Of a stretch of DNA of 6,935 nt, positions 1 through 4,401 are shown in pieces. Source of the DNA: DASRHY01 sp046765875. GTDB taxonomy: Bacteria; Actinomycetota; Actinomycetes; Propionibacteriales; Kribbellaceae. The notes below the pieces were generated by a model, which was given only the letters and a program-made list of their open reading frames with translations, had not been told where the DNA came from and did no database searches. The DNA is taken from positions 1 through 6,935 of the forward strand of contig JBKPSJ010000395.1 in NCBI GenBank assembly GCA_046765875.1, given 5' to 3'. Numbering within the stretch: the stretch's first letter is position 1; the number at the start of each line of letters is the position of its first letter. The position numbers and the translations under genes were made by a program.

Positions 1-1376
1 ATCTTGCCTCGGGCAAGGAAAACGGCGTGGGGTACGACGCCCTGGTCCTCGCGATGGGAGCCAGACCGCTGGCGCCCGAGATCCCCGGCTCAGGGCGTAT
101 GCACGTGCTGCGCGACATTTCCGACATGGACACCATCGAGACGGCGTTGTCGGCCGAGCCCCGAAGCGCGGCGATCCTCGGCGGCGGCTTCGTCGGGCTC
201 GAGCTCGCCGAGAACCTGACCGCACGTGGTGTGGCGGTCTCCGTGGTAGAGCTTGCCGAGCAGATCCTCGCTCCGCTCGACCCGGAGATGGTCGCGCCTG
301 TCGCCGTACGCCTCGCAGAGCATGGAGTCGCGCTCCACACCGGCGTCGCGGCCGTGGCCATTCACAAGGACAAGCTCGAACTCTCCGACGGCTCGATGGT
401 CGCCGCGGACCTCGTCGTATCCGCCATCGGCGTGCGGCCCGAGTCGGAGCTCGCGCGCTCCGCCGGCCTCGCTATCGGCGAGCGCGGCGGCATCGTCGTC
501 GACGACCAGCAGCGCACCAGCGACCCGGCGATCTTCGCCGTCGGAGACGTCGCGGAGAAGCGCGATGCCGTCTCCGGTGGCGCCACGCTTGTCCCGCTCG
601 CCCAGACCGCCAACCGCCACGGTCGCCTCGTCGCGGACGTGCTCAGCGGCCGCGCGACCTCCACCGCGCCCGTGCTCGGCACCGCCATCGTGCAGATCTT
701 CGGACTGAACGCGGCCGCCACCGGCTGGAACGAGAAGCGCCTCCGCGCCGCCGCACGCGACGTACGGGTCATCCATACTCACCCGGGCTCACACGCGGGC
801 TACTACCCCGGAGCCGAGCAGATGGCACTCAAGCTCCTGCTCGATCCGGCCGATGACCTGATCCTCGGTGCGCAAGCGGTCGGCGGCGAAGGCGTCGACA
901 AGCGCATCGACATCATCGCGACCGCGCTGCGGGCCGGCCTCACCGGCTCCGAGCTCGCCGACCTCGAACTCGCGTACGCTCCGCAGTTCGGGTCGGCGAA
1001 GGACCCGGTGAACATGCTCGGGTACATCGCCGACAACGTCCGGTCGGGGTTGACCGAGACCGTGCAGTGGCACGAACTCGAGCAGGAGATCGCATCCGGC
1101 GCGCTCATCCTCGACGTCCGCTCGCCGGTCGAACACTCGGCCGGCGCGATTCCCGGTTCGGTGAACATTCCCGTGGACCAGCTCCGCCAGCGATTCACGG
1201 AACTCCCCCGCCGTCGCATTGTCGCGCACTGCGCAGTCGGCCTGCGGGCCCACGTGGCCGTACGCCTACTCAGGCAACGCGGATACGACGCCGCCAACCT
1301 CGACGGCGGCTACCGCACCTGGATCGCCGGCCGGCGCAGCCGCCCCGCGGTGACCGTCACCGTCGGCCGCAAGTAG
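1..1376 (+). CDS. CoA-disulfide reductase / NADH oxidase-like flavoprotein with C-terminal rhodanese domain (5' truncated by window edge)
   Basis: This is an FAD- and NAD(P)H-dependent pyridine nucleotide-disulfide oxidoreductase fused to a rhodanese domain. The frame is open to the left edge. The GTG at 27 is only an internal valine, because LASGKENGVGYDALVLAMGARP reads through it like the family's 'YDxLVLATGA' segment. Counting from codon 27, the NAD-binding loop GGGFVG is at about 52-57, the second FAD-contact motif IFAVGDVAE at about 169-177, and the dimerisation domain follows to about 340. The rhodanese domain spans about 342-435, with DVRSPVEH and an active-site loop CAVGLR whose Cys is about residue 402. 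The N-terminal FAD fold and the redox Cys of the reductase lie off the window. Members with this architecture reduce CoA disulfide, CoA persulfide or polysulfide in the cytoplasm; which one applies here is not decidable. An odd palindrome, CGGTGAC-C-GTCACCG, lies at 1348-1362 just before the stop. Family call strong, substrate uncertain. Confidence 0.93.
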   Translation, partial: LASGKENGVGYDALVLAMGARPLAPEIPGSGRMHVLRDISDMDTIETALSAEPRSAAILGGGFVGLELAENLTARGVAVSVVELAEQILAPLDPEMVAPVAVRLAEHGVALHTGVAAVAIHKDKLELSDGSMVAADLVVSAIGVRPESELARSAGLAIGERGGIVVDDQQRTSDPAIFAVGDVAEKRDAVSGGATLVPLAQTANRHGRLVADVLSGRATSTAPVLGTAIVQIFGLNAAATGWNEKRLRAAARDVRVIHTHPGSHAGYYPGAEQMALKLLLDPADDLILGAQAVGGEGVDKRIDIIATALRAGLTGSELADLELAYAPQFGSAKDPVNMLGYIADNVRSGLTETVQWHELEQEIASGALILDVRSPVEHSAGAIPGSVNIPVDQLRQRFTELPRRRIVAHCAVGLRAHVAVRLLRQRGYDAANLDGGYRTWIAGRRSRPAVTVTVGRK

Positions 1377-1385
1377 CCGTCGCAA

Positions 1386-2106
1386 GTGCGGGGTCCGGGC
1401 TCAGCCCAGGCCCGGCACTGCTGTGAACCGGCCATCGCTCGACGCCGGCCCGGCACAGGCAAGGTTCGTTGGACTCAGAGGTTTGAGCGGGCCGCGGATG
1501 CAGATAATGCCATCAGCGGGAGGGTCGTGCGAGGGCAGTTCGCGCTCAACGCCCTGGACTGCATGCACGCCGGCGTGGTGTTCGCCGTGGGTGGTGGTCG
1601 CGCCACCGTCCTGGTCCGTGACACCCGGCACCGATGCTCGCTGGCCGAGTTGGGCCGCATCGATGCGTGAACGCGGCGTGGTCAGCGTGCTCGACGTACC
1701 GATGTACGTCAGCGACCGCACCGTCGGCGTGCTCTGCCTGTACAGCTCGCGCACCGATGGGTTCGACCCCGACGACGAGGCGGTCGCCCAGGTCCTGGCC
1801 CGGCACGCTGCGGTCGCCTTGGCCACCGCGCGCCACGAAGAAGCGCTCGCCAAAGCCGTCGACGCTCGCAAACTGGTCGGCCAGGCGATGGGCATTCTTA
1901 TGGAGCGCTATAACCTCGACAGCGACCAAGCCTTCGCCGTTCTACGCCGCTACTCTCAGGACACGAACACCAAACTCCACCTGATAGCCCGGCATCTCAT
2001 CGAAACGCGCACCCTGCCTGGCCAACGCAACAACACCGATCTGCCCGAGCCGAATTCCCCACCCGAAGGACGCGATCGTTCGGCACCAGAGAGGACGGCG
2101 CGTTGA
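1386..2106 (+). pseudogene. GAF-ANTAR domain transcription antiterminator, apparently disrupted (GAF deletion plus frameshift)
   Basis: ANTAR proteins bind paired RNA hairpins and prevent termination; in actinobacteria they often carry an N-terminal GAF sensor. Here the GAF start is readable in one frame (ALNALDCMHAGVVFAVGGGR, about 1540-1600, then LVRDT). The rest reads in the next frame from about 1630: TDARWPSWAASMRERGVVSVLDVPMYVSDRTVGVLCLYSS, then the ANTAR domain at about 1834-2020 (KAVDARKLVGQAMGILMERYNLDSDQ.., RRYSQDTN). The switch needs one extra base, or two lost, near 1626-1630. Compared with my memory of family proteins, about 30-40 residues of mid-GAF between GGGR and VRDT are also missing. 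The ANTAR half is intact. The true start is unclear: GTG 1386 in the first frame lacks a ribosome binding site, and GTG 1423 opens the second frame but gives non-GAF sequence. A shortened protein from ATG 1663 (half GAF plus ANTAR) could still be made. No gene name is assigned. Confidence 0.75.
1395..1415 (+). terminator. possible terminator hairpin after the reductase gene
   Basis: CCGGGC (1395-1400) and GCCCGG (1410-1415) pair across a 9-base loop. An alternative inner pairing is GGGC/GCCC at 1397-1407. It starts 19 bases after the reductase stop and has no T-tract, as is common in high-GC actinobacteria. It also falls in the open 5' region of the damaged ANTAR gene, so it may be chance. 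Confidence 0.35.
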
Positions 2107-2107
2107 T

Positions 2108-2347
2108 TCAGGCCGGACGGCGACTTCGAGATCCTGCCGAGCGCCTGTGCTGGCGCGAGGGCCCGACCGGGCGGCCCGCCTCTACGTAGGGACGTAGAGC
2201 CTTGCGAAGCAGGTTCGCGTTTTTGGCAGTCAGGTCGATCTCGTACGACTTGCCATCGAGGCTGAAGGCGACGGTCTCGCCTCGGCCAGGCTGGATCAAC
2301 ACGCCGCTGATGTCATCAGTGATCCGGACTTCGAGTCGTTGGGCCAT
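2108..2347 (-). CDS. Lsr2-like protein, N-terminal dimerisation domain only
   Basis: The 79-residue product begins MAQRLEVRITDDISG and continues with ETVAFSLDGKSYEIDLTAKNA, LLRKALRPYVEAGR, the characteristic N-terminal oligomerisation domain of Lsr2, the actinobacterial H-NS-like nucleoid protein that bridges AT-rich DNA. Full Lsr2 is about 110 residues and ends in a helical DNA-binding domain. This protein stops after a basic tail (PSRQHRRSAGSRSRRPA), corresponding to the linker, and the following DNA on this strand encodes no such domain in any frame. The start is fixed by GAGGAG (2352-2357) four bases before ATG 2347; longer in-frame extensions upstream look non-coding. A candidate promoter sits at 2372-2399. 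The stop is one base from the convergent ANTAR stop. It may be a truncated paralogue, or a short protein that pairs with full Lsr2 and modulates it; that role is inference. Confidence 0.85.
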   Translation of the reverse strand: MAQRLEVRITDDISGVLIQPGRGETVAFSLDGKSYEIDLTAKNANLLRKALRPYVEAGRPVGPSRQHRRSAGSRSRRPA

Positions 2348-2371
2348 CTCGCTCCTCAGGGGTACGGCGCA

Positions 2372-2399
2372 AGGATACGGCCAAAGTTGCGACAAGCAA
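2372..2399 (-). promoter_or_regulatory. candidate promoter of the Lsr2-like gene
   Basis: Read on the minus strand, TTGCTT (2394-2399) lies 16 bases from TATCCT (2372-2377). The -10 fits the TAnnnT pattern, and the -35 keeps the TTG. Transcription would start near 2365, giving a leader of about 18 bases that carries the strong ribosome binding site. This comes from sequence pattern only. Confidence 0.5.
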
Positions 2400-2504
2400 T
2401 TATCCCCATGTCGAGGCCACTCCGACGCAGAACCCGCCGACGCCGCAGCCACGTAAGAGCCGCGCTCATCAGCCAGCGATGACTCGACGGCTATCGGGAC
2501 GCGG

Positions 2505-2580
2505 CGGTGACGGTGTCCGGATAAACCGAGCGGTCGGTGCCGCACCGTACCGGCGACGGGCCGTTGACGGACCGTCACGG
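2505..2580 (-). terminator. inverted-repeat region at the end of the DUF1059 gene, possible terminator
   Basis: A short hairpin, CGGTG-CCG-CACCG, lies at 2535-2547, about 28 bases after the DUF1059 stop on the minus strand. It sits inside a looser inverted repeat: the left part CGGTGACGGTGTCCGG begins near 2505, and the right part GGACCGTCACGG lies at 2569-2580 and overlaps the stop codon. The arms are imperfect and there is no T-tract. The rest of the 227-bp gap (2348-2574) holds only the Lsr2 promoter candidate. Confidence 0.35.
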
Positions 2581-2736
2581 AACAACTTCGACCCAGCTGC
2601 GGATCATCTCCGCGGGCACGGCGTCCAGCAGTTCCGGGTGTTCCGAGCGAAGGTGGTCCCTGGTCAGTTCCACGACTTCGTCGTCTGTTGATCCACGGGC
2701 TACGTACCCGCACTCGCAGGTGACCTGACGTGCCAT
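2575..2736 (-). CDS. DUF1059 family small protein
   Basis: The 53-residue protein begins MARQVTCECGYVARGSTDDE and continues VVELTRDHLRSEHPELL, which matches the DUF1059 pattern of a CxCG start followed by a helix with spaced histidines. Cys7 and Cys9 with His28 and His33 form a C-x-C...H-x4-H arrangement that could hold a metal ion; that is inference, and the biochemical role of the family is not known to me. ATG 2736 is chosen because AGAAGGG (2743-2749) sits six bases upstream and the family starts with this Met. The longer frame to 2835 adds unlike sequence. It diverges from the SARP-type gene across 111 bp and lies upstream of the Lsr2-like gene on the same strand, with 227 bp between them, so the two are probably transcribed separately. 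Confidence 0.85.
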   Translation of the reverse strand: MARQVTCECGYVARGSTDDEVVELTRDHLRSEHPELLDAVPAEMIRSWVEVVP

Positions 2737-2796
2737 CGGCAACCCTTCTGATAAGGCCGAGTGTGGCGGTCGGCGATCGTCGTAGTGTCGCCCCTT

Positions 2797-2824
2797 ACCT
2801 TGACGAGCACCTTGTCGAAACCTT
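2797..2824 (+). repeat. three ACCTT direct repeats at 12- and 11-bp spacing in the divergent spacer
   Basis: ACCTT occurs at 2797-2801, 2809-2813 and 2820-2824, so successive copies fall on about the same face of the helix. They overlap the candidate -35 and -10 of the SARP-type gene. Activators of the SARP family are known to bind short direct repeats with roughly 11-bp periodicity near the -35. Autoregulation here is inference; a five-base motif can recur by chance. Confidence 0.45.
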
Positions 2825-2828
2825 AAAG
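2800..2828 (+). promoter_or_regulatory. candidate promoter of the SARP-type gene
   Basis: TTGACG (2800-2805) is a near-consensus -35, followed after 17 bases by TTAAAG (2823-2828), a poor -10. A good -35 with correct spacing but weak -10 would suit activator dependence. The resulting leader would be very short, with the ribosome binding site almost at the start of the message. Confidence 0.35.
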
Positions 2829-2835
2829 CTGCCAC

Positions 2836-2841
2836 AGGAGG
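2836..2841 (+). promoter_or_regulatory. ribosome binding site fixing the SARP start at GTG 2848
   Basis: AGGAGG lies six bases before GTG 2848. The other in-frame GTG, at 2842, directly abuts this site and so is not usable, which decides the start. Confidence 0.75.
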
Positions 2842-2847
2842 GTGCTC

Positions 2848-3611
2848 GTGTCGGAATCAGCGCAGCTGCGAGTCCAACTGTGCGGACGGTTCGCCTTTGT
2901 GTCCGCCGACCAGGCAAGCGAACCCGAACTGCCCGGACGGCGGGGCCGGCTACTGCTCGCCTATCTTGCCGTCCACCGCGATCGGCCCGTGGCTCGTGCG
3001 CAACTACAGGACGCACTGTGGGGCGATCGCGCCGCGACATCTGGCGCCGCGACCCTGAACGTGCTGCTGTCCAAGACCCGGGCCGTCATCGCACCGGCGA
3101 CGATCGACGGCCGGGGGGCCTTCACCTGGTACTTCCCGCCGGATTGATCGTCGACATCGAGGTCGCGACCGCGGCACTGCACCGGGCCCAGTCGGCGAAC
3201 GCGCTGCAGCACTGGCGACGCGCCTGGCCCGCGGCCCTCACGGCCATGACGATCGCGCGCCGCGGCTTCCTCACCGAGTACGACGACCCCTGGACCGAGC
3301 CCTTCCGGGCCCGGGTCGACCTGGTGTACGAGCAGGCGCTGGCCTGTTATGCGGAGTCCTGCCTCAGTCTGGGCGGCACAGAGGTACCCGGTGCTGAGCG
3401 CGCCGCCCGGCGTTTGATCGAACGATCGCCGATCTCCGAAACCGGCTACCAGCTGTTGATGCAAACCCTCGCGGCCCGCGGCGACACCGCTGCCGCGCTG
3501 GCCGTGTACGAGAATCTGCGCCGCACGCTGCGCGACGAGCTCGGCGTCGATCCCGGACCGGCCGCCCACGAGCTACATCAACAACTCCTGCACGCGCCCA
3601 CCGAACGCTGA
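2848..3611 (+). pseudogene. SARP/AfsR-type regulator (winged helix plus BTAD domain) split by a frameshift
   Basis: SARP-type proteins bind DNA through an OmpR-like winged helix followed by a bacterial transcriptional activation domain (BTAD) of TPR-like helices. The first frame, from GTG 2848, gives LRVQLCGRFAF, LPGRRGRLLLAYLAVHRDRPVARAQLQDALWG and LNVLLSKTRAVI, the winged helix, and stops at 3145-3147. The second frame picks up at about 3117 with GLHLVLPAGLIVDIEVATAAL and runs through the BTAD (WTEPFRARVDLVYEQALACY, AARRLIERSPISETGYQLLM, ENLRRTLRDELGVDPGPAAHE) to the stop at 3609-3611. Adding one G in the G6 run at 3113-3118 joins them into about 254 residues, a normal length for a minimal SARP without an ATPase domain. 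Possible causes are true mutation, a sequencing miscall, or -1 slippage at GGG. Both halves are well conserved, so any break is recent. Target genes are unknown; nothing in the window suggests an antibiotic cluster. Confidence 0.8.
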
Positions 3612-3625
3612 GCCGCCCGGCTCGG
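3608..3625. terminator. hairpin between convergent SARP and amphi-Trp genes, likely bidirectional terminator
   Basis: GAGCC (3610-3614) and GGCTC (3619-3623) pair over a four-base loop, with a G-T wobble and a C-G pair extending the stem to seven. It overlaps the SARP stop and fills the 14-bp gap before the amphi-Trp stop, so it could end both transcripts. There is no T-tract on either strand. Confidence 0.5.
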
Positions 3626-3844
3626 TCACCAGGTGATTTCGAACTCGAGCTCGCGCTCGTCGTCTCCGATCTCCACCTCGAGCTTCAGGTCGACCATGTC
3701 CGGTACGCGCACCTTGAAACGCAGTCCGCCGCGCTCGAACTCGAGCTCATTGTTCTTGGCGAGCGCATCGGCCACGGCCCGTAGGCGCGCGGCGGCGTCC
3801 TCGCGGCTCAGCCGCGTCTTTTCGGTGATCTCGATCAGGTCCAT
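3626..3844 (-). CDS. amphi-Trp domain protein
   Basis: The 72-residue acidic protein starts with a short strand (MDLIEITEK), then a helix typical of the family (TRLSREDAAARLRAVADALAKNNELEFERGG). Alternating hydrophobic and charged strands follow (LRFKVRVPDMVDLKLEVEIG, ERELEFEITW) and end in the terminal Trp that gives the amphi-Trp domain its name. The whole protein is one domain, at the usual length. No signal peptide or membrane segment is present, so it is probably cytoplasmic. Its function is not established. AGGAGG (3849-3854) four bases before ATG 3844 fixes the start. It converges with the SARP-type gene. The 132-bp gap behind it contains no gene; TTGGTG followed 17 bases later by TAGCGC on the minus strand is a weak promoter possibility only. 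Confidence 0.85.
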   Translation of the reverse strand: MDLIEITEKTRLSREDAAARLRAVADALAKNNELEFERGGLRFKVRVPDMVDLKLEVEIGDDERELEFEITW

Positions 3845-3946
3845 CTGGCCTCCTGAATTTCGCCCTCATGACCGCTGAGGCTGCCGTCGGCGCTAAAGAA
3901 AACTAGCTGTACCACCAACCTCACCGCCGCGAAGAGGCACAGGCAA

Positions 3947-3967
3947 GTCCCCGGCTCGGGAGGGGAC
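3947..3967 (-). terminator. possible terminator hairpin after the cupin gene
   Basis: GTCCCC (3947-3952) and GGGGAC (3962-3967) form a six-pair stem with a nine-base loop, starting 10 bases past the cupin stop on the minus strand. No T-tract follows. Confidence 0.45.
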
Positions 3968-3976
3968 AGCGGCCGG

Positions 3977-4306
3977 TCAGTGAAGGGCGACGGTCAGCAA
4001 CAGGACGGACGGCTCCACAGCCCTGAGGTCATGGCGCTGTGGTGGCACCGCCACGAAGCCACCCGGTCCGATCTCGGTCTGGAGCTCGCCGGCCCGGAGC
4101 ACGACCTGGCCTTGCAGGCAGTACACCGAGGCATCGCCGGGACTCTTGTGCTCGCTCATCGCCTGCCCCGCCGCGAGCGCTACGAGTGTCTGCCGCAACC
4201 TGGCGCCGGACCTTCCGTACACCGTGACCGAGCTGCGGCCGCTGTGGACGGAATTGGCCGTGGCGAGTAGGTCAGCCGAAAGTGTGTTGATGGAGGCAAC
4301 GTCCAT
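3977..4306 (-). CDS. small single-domain cupin protein
   Basis: The 109-residue protein has the layout of small cupins: an N-terminal helix (MDVASINTLSADLLATANSV), then a beta barrel. The first cupin motif is degenerate, SEHKSPGDASVYCLQGQVVL, with His53 and the Asp/Gly turn. The second is PGGFVAVPPQRHDLRAVE, with His92. With few of the usual metal-binding residues, enzymatic activity cannot be claimed; binding of a small ligand or a stress role is possible. ATG 4306 is chosen because homologues, from memory, start MDVAS- or similar; it lacks a clear ribosome binding site. GTG 4327, with a GGGA upstream, is the alternative and adds seven residues. It lies downstream of the peptidase gene on the same strand but behind a strong hairpin, so it probably has its own promoter, which I could not identify. 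Confidence 0.8.
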   Translation of the reverse strand: MDVASINTLSADLLATANSVHSGRSSVTVYGRSGARLRQTLVALAAGQAMSEHKSPGDASVYCLQGQVVLRAGELQTEIGPGGFVAVPPQRHDLRAVEPSVLLLTVALH

Positions 4307-4350
4307 GCAGCGATGGTCGCACGACACGCGGTCCCATGGGTCGAGCCACC

Positions 4351-4391
4351 GAAGGGCACCTCACCCGGACCGGCCGGGTGAGATGCCCTTC
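4351..4391 (-). terminator. strong inverted repeat, terminator of the metallopeptidase gene
   Basis: Two 18-base arms (4351-4368 and 4374-4391) pair with a single C-A mismatch (4359/4383) around a five-base loop. It starts 10 bases after the peptidase stop on the minus strand. It lacks a T-run, like many actinobacterial hairpin terminators, and should separate the peptidase from the cupin message. Confidence 0.75.
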
Positions 4392-4401
4392 ATGGCGCGG
4401 A

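Noticed and set aside
90..782. Minus-strand open frame of 230 codons opposite the reductase
   Set aside because: It lies across the conserved NAD and FAD motifs of the plus-strand gene and has low-complexity shadow composition.
1409..1456. GGCCCGGCAC direct repeat (1409-1418 and 1447-1456)
   Set aside because: A ten-base GC-only-like repeat in very GC-rich DNA, with no mobile element or target-site structure around it; probably chance.
2141..2178. GCGCC/GGCGC hairpin and neighbouring GC-rich inverted repeats as the ANTAR terminator
   Set aside because: They lie inside the coding tail of the Lsr2-like gene, are short, and are expected from the base composition.
2348..2713. Extension of the Lsr2-like frame upstream to 2713
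   Set aside because: The added residues look non-coding and overlap the DUF1059 gene; the strong ribosome binding site and the family's MAQR start place the start at 2347.
2771..2782. Near-palindrome CGGCGATCGTCG in the divergent spacer as an operator
   Set aside because: Short, centred on common CGATCG, with one mismatch and no second copy; not enough to call.
2737..2835. N-terminal extension of DUF1059 to 2835
   Set aside because: The extra 33 residues do not resemble the family and run into the divergent promoter region; AGAAGGG supports ATG 2736.
3113..3119. Canonical X-XXY-YYZ slippery heptamer for programmed frameshifting in the SARP gene
   Set aside because: The G run is not in the right phase with the reading frame (codons are CGG GGG GCC), and no clear internal ribosome-binding-like stimulator precedes it; slippage stays possible but unproven.
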